DNA of 8,150 nt from CAUTXO01 sp963542625 (GTDB taxonomy: Bacteria > Campylobacterota > Campylobacteria > Campylobacterales > SZUA-545), in contig CAUTXO010000067.1 in the NCBI GenBank assembly GCA_963542625.1, forward strand, positions 1 to 8,150, in the 5' to 3' direction. Both the position numbers and the translations under genes were made by a program. Within the stretch, counting starts at the first letter, position 1. Every line of letters begins with the position of its first letter. This document shows, piece by piece, positions 1 through 6,221 of this stretch. The notes below the pieces were generated by a model, which was not told the DNA's origin, did not search any database, and saw nothing but the letters and a program-made list of their open reading frames with translations.

Positions 1-769
1 TGACTAACTTACGAACTTAAAAGTTCTAGATCTAGTAAAAACTTATGATGTTTTACGGGGGTATGATGCAAGAGATCCTAGTCAAGATCTACCACTCTCT
101 AACTAAAAAGAACAGCGCACCATAAAAGAAAAAATACCACGCAGGAGTAAGATCTTGTGGGTGTTAGATCCAGCGCCAAAGCCTTTAAGATCTTGCACGG
201 CAGTGGGGGGAGGTAAGATCTTGCACGAACACGCGGGGTGCTTAAGATCTTGCGCGCAAGGGGGCAAATGCAAGCAAGATCCTACACCTTGCACGGCGTG
301 CGTAAGATCTGGCGCCAAAGATCTTGTGCGGCGGGTGGGTGCTTAAGATCTTGCGAGTGTTATATCCAGCTCTAAAGCTCTTAAGAACTTGCACGGCGGG
401 CGCAAGATCCTACGCCAAAGCCTTTAAGATCTTACGCGGTGCGAGAGCGGGCAAGCGGGCGGGCGCTAAGCTTTAAGATCTTGCAGACGGGCGGCAAAGA
501 TCCAACACAAATACAAGCCTATGCGGGTGGGCGCCAGATCCTATGCGGTGCGCGGAGCACCAAAGATCTTGCGCGTCAAGTTGTGGGGGGGCAAATGTAA
601 GCAAGATCTTACGCGGCAGGCATAAGATCTCAAGCAGAACGCCAAAGATATTGCGCGCGCAAGGGGGCAAACACAAGCAAGATCTTGCACGACGGGGTGG
701 TGCTAAGATCTTGCAGACGCAAGATCCTACGCCAAAGCTTTTAAGATCTTGCGCAGCAAGTGGGAAAAA
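1..769. repeat. Left gene-free tract of degenerate RGATCY repeats
   Basis: This stretch beyond the 3' end of rseP has no credible gene; its short open frames are made of repeat sequence. By hand I count 24 GATC sites, where about 3 would be expected by chance, and every one is AGATCT or AGATCC. The commonest core reads TTAAGATCTTGC followed by G/C-rich sequence (for example at 189, 217, 246, 347, 477, 565, 681, 707 and 745). A recurring companion word is CGCCAAAG (near 174, 311, 412, 639 and 729). Spacings of about 22 and about 28 bp recur between sites. The first 150 bases are more AT-rich and lack the TTGC extension. One perfect 12-bp palindrome, GCAAGATCTTGC, lies at 677-688. The plus strand is G-rich. 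I see no tRNA, rRNA, CRISPR array or convincing terminator. The function is unknown. Confidence 0.9.
163..757. repeat. Three copies of a ~38-bp repeat cassette (about 163-201, 401-439, 718-756)
   Basis: Within the left tract a longer unit recurs. It has the form GATCC, then tacGCCAAAGC, then a pyrimidine and TTTAAGATCTT, then a GCGCGGC-like tail. The copies at 401-438 and 718-755 differ at only about three positions. The copy starting at 163 differs mainly just after its first GATCC. In all three the two GATC sites are exactly 22 bp apart (167/189, 406/428, 723/745). The second and third copies are 317 bp apart, which suggests segmental duplication or gene conversion within the tract. Confidence 0.8.
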
Positions 770-1825
770 CTATTTAAACACCAGGCGGTTTAGGTCGTTG
801 TATAAGCCAAGCAGCATTAGCCCAAAGAGTAGGCTCCAGCCAAAAACCGTAAGCGCGTATAGGATACGTTCGCTAGGGAGACGGCGAAAGATGAGCTCAT
901 AAAGCGTGAAGATCATATGCCCGCCGTCAAGCGCTGGGATTGGTAGCAGGTTCAAAACGCCGAGATTAACGGAGATTAGCGCCGTGAAAATCGCAAGCGT
1001 AACAAGCCCCGCGTCCGTTGCCTTGGCGGTAAAATCGACGATTGACACAATGCCACCGATGTTTTCTATGCCGACGACGCCCTCTATCATCTTAACAAGG
1101 CTCATAAAGATGAGCTTGCTTGCGTCGATTGTTTGCCAAAGGGCGGTTGAGAGCGCATCTATGAGCCCTAGCCTTACCACGGCCGTTTCGCCGCTAGGCA
1201 TTATGCCGATTAGCTTTTTGCGGCTAGTTTCGCCAAAAATCGTCTTTGTTTCTAGGAGCTTTGGGGTAATTTCAAGACGCAGGATCTTAAGATCTCGCTT
1301 AAGCGTAAAAACCAAAGGCTCGCCGTTGCTAGCGCTGATTATTTCGCCGATTTGCTTCCATTCTTTGACCTGCTCTCTGCCGATTTTTAGGATTAAATCA
1401 CCCCTAGCAAGCTGCCCCGCGGCGGGGGAGTTTGGGCTAACTTCGCCAACGACGGGCAGCAAAAACCTATGCGCGCTCATCGCCACGACCGCGTAAATCA
1501 CAAAGGCGATGACAAAATTTGCAAAGGGCCCGGCAAACAAGATCACAAGCTTTTTGAGCGGGTGCTTTGTGCTGTAGCTATCGCTATCTTGGCTTGTTTT
1601 AGTGGGGCTTAGATCTTCTTGACCTTTCATTTTCACGTAGCCGCCAAGCGGTATGGCACTGATGGCGTATTCCGTGTTGCCAAAGGTTTTTTTAAGGATC
1701 TTATTGCCAAAGCCGACGCTAAAAACTTCCACCTTCACGCCAAAGGCGCGTGCGGCTAGAAAATGCCCTAGCTCGTGGAAAAACACCAAAAAAGACAAGA
1801 CCGCTACAGCTGTGATGATGCCCAT
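770..1825 (-). CDS. rseP: RIP metalloprotease RseP (site-2 protease family)
   Basis: Inner-membrane zinc protease that cuts substrate proteins within the membrane; in other bacteria it releases anti-sigma factors and clears signal-peptide remnants. The 351-residue product has the family layout. The zinc motif HELGH is at residues 17-21 in the first membrane helix, followed by the GYVKM segment at 62-66. The second helix carries AGPFANF (98-104). A single PDZ-like domain lies at roughly 120-200, and the LNLLPIPALDGGH motif at 291-303 supplies the third zinc ligand (Asp300). A last hydrophobic helix spans about 318-340. One PDZ domain is usual for the short form; E. coli RseP has two. The ATG directly abuts the pgsA stop codon, which supports this start and translational coupling. 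It is the last gene of the operon. Its substrate here is unknown, since no sigma or anti-sigma gene is in view. Confidence 0.95.
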   Translation of the reverse strand: MGIITAVAVLSFLVFFHELGHFLAARAFGVKVEVFSVGFGNKILKKTFGNTEYAISAIPLGGYVKMKGQEDLSPTKTSQDSDSYSTKHPLKKLVILFAGPFANFVIAFVIYAVVAMSAHRFLLPVVGEVSPNSPAAGQLARGDLILKIGREQVKEWKQIGEIISASNGEPLVFTLKRDLKILRLEITPKLLETKTIFGETSRKKLIGIMPSGETAVVRLGLIDALSTALWQTIDASKLIFMSLVKMIEGVVGIENIGGIVSIVDFTAKATDAGLVTLAIFTALISVNLGVLNLLPIPALDGGHMIFTLYELIFRRLPSERILYALTVFGWSLLFGLMLLGLYNDLNRLVFK

Positions 1826-2359
1826 TTACACGACCTTTTTTGCGTAGGCAATTGTGTATTGCGCGCCTGAATAAAGCGTCAGCGCCACCGCCGCCCACAA
1901 AAGCGCTTGCGAACAGCACCAGTCCATAATCAAAAAGCCGATGGCAATCATCTGCACGACTGTTTTTATCTTTCCCGCAAAAGACGCGGACACATTGATG
2001 TTTTCAGCCGCCGCGGCAACCCTTAGCCCCGTTATGAAAAACTCTCTAGAAAAAATCAAAAAAATAGCCCACGCGTTTGCCCTGCCAATCATCATTACGC
2101 CAAGAAACGCGCCAAGCGTTAGCATTTTATCCGCTAGCGGATCTAAGATAGCGCCAAGCCTTGTCGTCTGCTCTAGGTTTCTGGCGATAAAGCCGTCAAA
2201 AAAATCCGTAATGGACGCAAGCACAAAGATAAACGCCGCAAAAAAATCCAGCCACGATGGGTGAATACCCGGAAAAAGATCACGGTTAGCCAAAAAAACA
2301 AACATTAGCGGCGCTAGCAAGATCCTAAGCAGGGCTAAAAGGTTCGGAATATTTAGCAT
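1826..2359 (-). CDS. pgsA: CDP-diacylglycerol-glycerol-3-phosphate 3-phosphatidyltransferase
   Basis: Integral membrane enzyme that transfers a phosphatidyl group from CDP-diacylglycerol to glycerol-3-phosphate, giving phosphatidylglycerophosphate, the precursor of phosphatidylglycerol and cardiolipin. The 177-residue product carries the full CDP-alcohol phosphotransferase signature: Asp52, Asp55-Gly56, Ala59-Arg60, Gly69, Asp73 and Asp77, with the text DFFDGFIAR followed by GAILDPLAD. The conserved aspartates bind the metal and the CDP part. The N-terminal motif NIPNLLALLRILLAP (3-17) is typical of PgsA rather than of phosphatidylserine synthase. Several hydrophobic helices fill the rest. 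Length is normal for the family. The start ATG overlaps the SDR stop by one base (TAATG), and the stop abuts the rseP start. No strong Shine-Dalgarno sequence is seen, consistent with translational coupling. Confidence 0.94.
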   Translation of the reverse strand: MLNIPNLLALLRILLAPLMFVFLANRDLFPGIHPSWLDFFAAFIFVLASITDFFDGFIARNLEQTTRLGAILDPLADKMLTLGAFLGVMMIGRANAWAIFLIFSREFFITGLRVAAAAENINVSASFAGKIKTVVQMIAIGFLIMDWCCSQALLWAAVALTLYSGAQYTIAYAKKVV

Positions 2360-3129
2360 TAACTAAAGGTGCTTCCGCCATCGACGATGATTGTTTGCCC
2401 CGTTATCCACTTGGCGTCTTGCGTGCATAAAAATCTCACCACGCCGCCGATGTCGCTTGGATTGCCAATGCGCCCAAGCGGCGTGCGCGCGACGACGCCG
2501 GCTTTTAGGTCGTCATAATTTGGGAATTTCATCAGCGCGTCTGTTTCAATAGGCCCGCCAGATACTGCATTAACGCGAATGTTATCCTTAGCTAGCTCAA
2601 GCGCCGCGTATTTGACGACCGTCTCCACCGCCGCTTTGGAGCTGCCGTGCCCTGTGTAATTTTCAATATGCACCAAATTTCCCGTCGAGCTCATACTAAC
2701 AATAGATCCGCCGCCTGTTTTCATCATTCTTTTTGCCGCTTCTTGCGCGCCGACGACAAACGCCAAAACCGTCGCTGTGTAGATGTTGTTTAGCCCACGC
2801 GGCCGCAAGCGCATAAAGGGCGCAAAGCCGCCTGCTACGCTTCTGCCTGAAATGATGGCGTTGGATACAAAAAAATCCACGCGGTCAAAGTCCTTATCTA
2901 TCGTCTCAAAAAGCTCTTTGTAGGTGTCTGGCTCTAGTATGTTTAGCGGGTAAGATCTAACCTTAATCTTGTATTTGCTCTCTAGATCTTGCGCGATTTT
3001 TTTTGCTTCTTCTTCGTTTGAATTGTATGTGAAGGCGATGTCGCAATGATACTCCGCAAACCTTTGCACGATGTCCTTGCCGATGCCCTTTGTGCCGCCA
3101 CTTAAAACGAGTGTCTTTCCTTTAAACAT
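2359..3129 (-). CDS. FabL-like enoyl-[acyl-carrier-protein] reductase / SDR oxidoreductase
   Basis: A 256-residue classical-size short-chain dehydrogenase. The nucleotide-binding motif SGGTKGIG is at residues 10-17, the usual NNAG is replaced by SNAI (89-92), and the SMSS strand is at 145-148. The catalytic pair is Tyr158 and Lys165 separated by six residues, not three. The Y-x6-K spacing is the hallmark of enoyl-ACP reductases of the FabI/FabL group. The C-terminal half (ENYTGHGSSKAAVE, then NAVSGGPIETDAL, then GQTIIVDGG) resembles Bacillus FabL from memory. It therefore probably reduces enoyl-ACP with NAD(P)H in the last step of fatty-acid elongation, but an unrelated SDR substrate cannot be excluded. 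A C. jejuni counterpart lies next to dapA as I recall, and Campylobacter also has a separate FabI, so this may be a second reductase. It lies between dapA and pgsA, which fits a lipid role. Confidence 0.8.
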   Translation of the reverse strand: MFKGKTLVLSGGTKGIGKDIVQRFAEYHCDIAFTYNSNEEEAKKIAQDLESKYKIKVRSYPLNILEPDTYKELFETIDKDFDRVDFFVSNAIISGRSVAGGFAPFMRLRPRGLNNIYTATVLAFVVGAQEAAKRMMKTGGGSIVSMSSTGNLVHIENYTGHGSSKAAVETVVKYAALELAKDNIRVNAVSGGPIETDALMKFPNYDDLKAGVVARTPLGRIGNPSDIGGVVRFLCTQDAKWITGQTIIVDGGSTFS

Positions 3130-3139
3130 TCTCTCTCCT
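3130..3139 (-). promoter_or_regulatory. Shine-Dalgarno AGGAG for the FabL-like SDR
   Basis: Read on the minus strand, the dapA stop is part of TAGGAGAGAGAATG. The AGGAG core (3139-3135) lies 5 nt before the SDR ATG. The ribosome site therefore overlaps the end of dapA, couples the two genes and confirms the ATG at 3129 as start. Confidence 0.85.
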
Positions 3140-4016
3140 AAATGAAATCTTTGATTGTTTGCTCTATTTTTTTGTAGTTTTCGCTCGATGGCTTTAATAG
3201 CGGCAAGCGAAATTCAAGCGACGGAATGAGCCCTGCTATATACATCGCCGTTTTGATTGGCGTTGGGTTTGTTTCTATAAACATCGCGTGATTGAGCGCG
3301 TATAGTTTTTCGTTTAAGATTCTAGCCTGCGCGTGCTTGCCATCTAGGCTTAGGTGCGTGAGATCTGCGATTTCTTTTGGCAGCAAATTTGCCGTAACGG
3401 ATATGCACCCAACGCCGCCGCTTGCCATAATTGGGTAGTTTATGGCGTCCTCGCCGCTTAGCACAGCTAGATCTGGGCGCTTAGAAACAAGCTCTACGAC
3501 GCGGTCGATGTTGCCTGTGGCTTCTTTTACGGCGTTTATGTTGGAGACGTCGTCAAAAAGTTTGATGATGGTTGCCACGTTTATATCTACGCTGGTTCTA
3601 CCGGGCACATTGTAAAGCACAACGTCTATATCCACCGACGACGCTATCGCCTTGTAGTGCTCGTAAAGCCCATTTTGCGTTGGCTTGTTGTAGTAGGGGC
3701 TTACGCAAAGAATTCCGTCTGCGCCTGCTTTTTGCGCGAATTTGGCGTAGTCGATTGACTCGTGCGTGGCGTTGCTGCCCGCGCCCGCGATGACCTTTGC
3801 GCCGCTACCTTTTACCGCGCTAACGGCTATTTCTATGCATTCTTTGTGCTCGTTTGCGGTGAGCGTGGCGCTTTCTCCCGTCGTCCCCACGGGCACGACG
3901 GCGTCAATCCCAAGCTGGACTTGGCGTTTTATGAGTTTTTCAAAGGTTTCTTTGTCTAGCTTGCCGTTTTTAAAAGGAGTGATTAAGGCCGTCATCGCGC
4001 CTTGCATTTTCTTCAT
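3138..4016 (-). CDS. dapA: 4-hydroxy-tetrahydrodipicolinate synthase
   Basis: Cytosolic class I aldolase that condenses pyruvate with aspartate-semialdehyde, the first committed step to diaminopimelate (peptidoglycan) and lysine. The 292-residue (beta/alpha)8 barrel has all key residues. The pyruvate-binding GTTGE motif is at 44-48 (Thr45, Thr46), SPYYNKPTQ has Tyr109, LYNVPGRT has Tyr135 and Arg140, and the Schiff-base lysine is Lys164 in AVKEATGN. Residues equivalent to the E. coli lysine-feedback site (His57, Asn82, Glu86, Tyr108) are present, although E. coli His53 is Ala54. Inhibition by lysine is therefore likely, as known for C. jejuni DapA. The ATG overlaps the M16 stop as ATGA, with a GGGAAG-like Shine-Dalgarno sequence inside the M16 3' end. 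Length is normal. Confidence 0.96.
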   Translation of the reverse strand: MKKMQGAMTALITPFKNGKLDKETFEKLIKRQVQLGIDAVVPVGTTGESATLTANEHKECIEIAVSAVKGSGAKVIAGAGSNATHESIDYAKFAQKAGADGILCVSPYYNKPTQNGLYEHYKAIASSVDIDVVLYNVPGRTSVDINVATIIKLFDDVSNINAVKEATGNIDRVVELVSKRPDLAVLSGEDAINYPIMASGGVGCISVTANLLPKEIADLTHLSLDGKHAQARILNEKLYALNHAMFIETNPTPIKTAMYIAGLIPSLEFRLPLLKPSSENYKKIEQTIKDFI

Positions 4017-5266
4017 TTACTTCCCTTTTTCAGTGTGATTGTTGTTGAATTTTCCGCGTTTAGATACGTATTTGCCACCGCCTTTAGCTGCCCTAGATCT
4101 AGGCTTTCTAGATCCTGCTCGTAGCTTAGCAGGGCTTCTAAATTATCTTGGATTATATAGCTACCAAAAATACTGCTGATGCTAGATGAGTTGCCAAAGG
4201 AGGTCATAAGATCAAACTTTAAATTTAGCTTTACCTTGTTTAGCTCTTTTTGCGTAATGCGCGCTTTTAGAGCCTTAACTTCTTGCAAGAGCGCCCGCTC
4301 AAGATCCAAAGCGCGCGCGCCGCTTGCACAAACGCCGCTTAAAATGAAAAGCCCGCCGTCTTGCAAGGCAAGGCTGTAAGCTTCCGCGCTGCTTGCAACT
4401 TGCTTTTTGTCTATGACGTTTTTTTGCAATCTTGAGTTGTTTCCTTGCGATAAGATCTCTGCCAAAACTTCAAGCGCTAGGGTGTCTTTGTGCTTTACTG
4501 GCGGAGTTTTGTAGGCTATGGCGATAACGTCGTTTTTTGTTTCATACGCAAAATCCGCGCGCCTTGCGCCGGTTTGCTCGGGCTCTACTATGTGGCTTTT
4601 TTTGATTTCGCCAGCGGATTTAAGCGCGCCAAAGGTTTCTTGCGCCGCTTTTTGCGCTGCACTCTCGCTAAGATCCCCGCTCATAACAAGCACGGCGTTG
4701 TTTGGTTGATAGAATGTTTTGTAAAAGCTTTTAAGATCTTCTGCTGTGAAATGCTCTATGTCTTTGATAAAGCCAATCGGCGTCCAGTGGTAGGGGTGGT
4801 ATGAAAACGCCGTGTTGAAAAGTTTGAAGTATAAAAAGCCAAAGACGTCGTTATTGCTAAGCTGTTTTTCTTCCCGCACGACGCTACGCTCTGGCAAAAA
4901 TTCATCGTCTAAAAACAAAAGCTCGCTCATCATATCGCGGTAAAGTGGCAGGATCTTAGGCAAGTTCTCGCGCGTGGTTTTTACGTAATAGTGCGTCCAG
5001 TCAAAGCCCGTGCTAGCGTTATTAACGCCGCCGATGTTTTTTACTATGCGGTCAAACTCGCCGGCTTTAAAGTTCTTTGTGGATTTAAAATTCATATGTT
5101 CTAGCATATGCGCGATGCCGCTTTTGCCAAGTGTTTCGTTCTTGCTCCCAACCTTATAAAAAATATCAACGCTCACAACGCCCGAGCCGTTTTTAAGCGG
5201 CACCGTTACAACTTGCAAACCGTTTTTTAAAGTTTTTGCGCTGTGCGCGGGAATGTAGCTCGTCAT
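4013..5266 (-). CDS. M16 family zinc peptidase (insulinase/processing-peptidase type)
   Basis: A 417-residue single-chain M16B-type peptidase. The inverted zinc motif HMLEH is at residues 53-57, in which His53 and His57 bind zinc and Glu56 is the catalytic base. The distal ligand is most likely Glu133 in REEKQ (131-135), 76 residues downstream as the family requires. The N-terminal catalytic half is followed by an inactive C-terminal M16 half (about 185-400), beginning near FYQPNNAVLVMSGD. No signal peptide is visible, so a cytosolic location is inferred; many homologues are simply called zinc protease. The start ATG lies 4 bp after the pyrD-like stop, without a good Shine-Dalgarno sequence, which implies coupling. 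It keeps the Campylobacter position between pyrD and dapA. The substrate is unknown. Confidence 0.92.
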   Translation of the reverse strand: MTSYIPAHSAKTLKNGLQVVTVPLKNGSGVVSVDIFYKVGSKNETLGKSGIAHMLEHMNFKSTKNFKAGEFDRIVKNIGGVNNASTGFDWTHYYVKTTRENLPKILPLYRDMMSELLFLDDEFLPERSVVREEKQLSNNDVFGFLYFKLFNTAFSYHPYHWTPIGFIKDIEHFTAEDLKSFYKTFYQPNNAVLVMSGDLSESAAQKAAQETFGALKSAGEIKKSHIVEPEQTGARRADFAYETKNDVIAIAYKTPPVKHKDTLALEVLAEILSQGNNSRLQKNVIDKKQVASSAEAYSLALQDGGLFILSGVCASGARALDLERALLQEVKALKARITQKELNKVKLNLKFDLMTSFGNSSSISSIFGSYIIQDNLEALLSYEQDLESLDLGQLKAVANTYLNAENSTTITLKKGSK

Positions 5267-5270
5267 ATTT

Positions 5271-6155
5271 TTAGCGCTTGTGGGCTTGCTCTAGCGTGTA
5301 GCCGTCATTTTTTAGCAGGCTTTCAAGATCTAGACAAAGCTTTTTTGCCGCGCTAGGATTATCCGCAAGCATTTCATCGCTAAATTCAATGAGCGCCGCG
5401 CCGCTTTGGATAAGCTCATAGGCTAGCTTTGCGTCTTGCGTATCCAAGCTGGCAATTAGCACCGCGCGCGTGCCAAACCTTTGCGCCGCGTTTTTGAAAA
5501 AATCCGCGTAATTTTGCTCGCCGCCCGCTTCTATAATTAGCCCGATAAGAAGCCCGCTATTTATAAGATCTTCTGCCGTGTCAAGATCTCTCACGCCGGC
5601 TAGACGCAAAAAAATAGCGCCCCCACCAGCGCCGGGCAATTGCTTGATTTGCTGCGCTAGATTTTTAAGCTCGCCAGCGCCAAGATCTTGCGCGCTAAGG
5701 CTTAGAAAATCCGCATAGGGGCTTAATTCTTTGGCAACGGCTAGGTAGGTTTTGCTTGGCGCGCTGCTTTCGCCTGCGCTAGATCCGGTGATGCTTATTC
5801 CAATGACAGTCGTTGCCGGGTGGGCTTTTTTTAGGTTTGCCGCTGTGCGCGAAAGGCTCGTAAAATTTTCATCGCAAGGGACGCTAAGATGCGTAAAACT
5901 AACGCCAAGATACGGGAAAAACGCCACCATATCAGCGTTTGTGTCGTATGAAGATCTAAGCCCCACCGGGCTAAAAAAATCCCTATTTATAATGTTTTGC
6001 TTTAGTGCGCTTGAATAGTGAATAAAATTTCTTGCAAAAAAGCTCGTAACAAAAGGGCAGTAGGCTAGTTTTGGCAGGATTTGCGTGATGATTTTTTTCG
6101 TGATTTCGGGGGTTAAACTAAGTAAAATTTTCTTTGCAAAGCCGTAAAAATCCAT
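5271..6155 (-). CDS. Degenerate PyrD-like protein, probably not an active dihydroorotate dehydrogenase
   Basis: The position (upstream of M16 and dapA) and several segments show descent from class 2 PyrD: SPVGL (62-66), an N-terminal helical part as in the quinone-linked enzyme, and a barrel ending in AYELIQSGAALIEF. But 294 residues is short (usual about 336-355) and the signature motifs are gone. The Lys of AGFDKN is replaced (YDTNAD, Thr72). The segment with GNPxPR and MGFNN is deleted. The NVSSPNTPG catalytic loop reads SLSAQDLGAG (152-161). TNTT and the FMN-phosphate GVGG motif are absent. No stop or frameshift interrupts the frame, so the protein may be kept for another role. The start was chosen as ATG 6155, which lies 6 nt after an AAAGG Shine-Dalgarno sequence (6166-6162). 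A TTG at 6158 would leave only 3 nt. I infer a pseudoenzyme or early gene decay. Confidence 0.7.
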   Translation of the reverse strand: MDFYGFAKKILLSLTPEITKKIITQILPKLAYCPFVTSFFARNFIHYSSALKQNIINRDFFSPVGLRSSYDTNADMVAFFPYLGVSFTHLSVPCDENFTSLSRTAANLKKAHPATTVIGISITGSSAGESSAPSKTYLAVAKELSPYADFLSLSAQDLGAGELKNLAQQIKQLPGAGGGAIFLRLAGVRDLDTAEDLINSGLLIGLIIEAGGEQNYADFFKNAAQRFGTRAVLIASLDTQDAKLAYELIQSGAALIEFSDEMLADNPSAAKKLCLDLESLLKNDGYTLEQAHKR

Positions 6156-6221
6156 CAATTGCCTTTATAAAAATTTCGTAATAATATCAAAACTATTTTT
6201 ATAACTAAGGTAACAAAATCA
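6156..6221. promoter_or_regulatory. Divergent promoter region between the operon and trpB
   Basis: A 66-bp AT-rich gap feeds both transcription units. For trpB a plausible sigma-70 promoter is TTGCCT (6159-6164), 17 bp, then TAATAT (6182-6187), giving a leader of about 28 nt. For the operon a minus-strand TATTAT (6186-6181) is a candidate -10, with no good -35 element, as is common in Campylobacter. The two -10 elements overlap, so the promoters would compete. No GATC site and no attenuator, leader peptide or riboswitch is visible here. Experimental start sites are needed to be sure. Confidence 0.45.
6207..6221 (+). promoter_or_regulatory. Shine-Dalgarno for trpB
   Basis: TAAGG (core AAGG 6207-6210) lies 11 nt before the ATG at 6222. 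It is slightly long-spaced, but it is the only candidate, and the protein N-terminus fits the family. Confidence 0.6.

Larger units (their letters stand above)
770..6155 (-). other. Six-gene minus-strand operon
   Basis: The order of transcription is pyrD-like, M16 peptidase, dapA, FabL-like SDR, pgsA, rseP. The junctions are a 4-bp gap, a 4-bp ATGA overlap, an 8-bp gap containing a Shine-Dalgarno sequence, a 1-bp TAATG overlap and a directly abutting TAA-ATG. No internal promoter or terminator space exists, so co-transcription from the promoter region right of 6155 and translational coupling are strongly implied. The grouping resembles the Campylobacter pyrD-dapA neighbourhood, with pgsA and rseP attached at the end. 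I found no clear intrinsic terminator after rseP, where transcription would run into the left repeat tract. Confidence 0.85.

Noticed and set aside
331..466. G-quadruplex-forming sequence
   Set aside because: G runs such as GGCGGGTGGG and the GCGGG repeats near 446-465 do not give four runs of three or more G with short loops.
585..591. Run of seven G, possible phase-variable tract
   Set aside because: It is shorter than the G8 or longer tracts typical of Campylobacter phase variation and not inside or in front of any gene; the G6 run at 205-210 is likewise ignored.
748..760. Intrinsic terminator of the minus-strand operon
   Set aside because: A CTTGC-TGC-GCAAG hairpin exists on the minus strand just past rseP, but it has only five base pairs and no U-run.
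1..769. CRISPR array or spaced repeat array
   Set aside because: The repeated core is only 6-12 bp, spacings vary from 12 to 65 bp, and there is no constant 23-40 bp repeat, leader or cas gene.
155..902. Small plus- and minus-strand open frames in the left tract (155-346, 103-318, 543-902, 473-676)
   Set aside because: They consist of translated repeat words (KIL, RSC, QDL), have no family resemblance or good ribosome sites, and one runs into rseP in antisense.
906..1496. Long plus-strand open frame of 196 codons across rseP
   Set aside because: It is antisense to the clearly conserved rseP reading frame and has no family signature.
6200..6205. TATAAC as the -10 element of trpB
   Set aside because: It would place the transcription start downstream of the AAGG ribosome site, so TAATAT at 6182-6187 is preferred.
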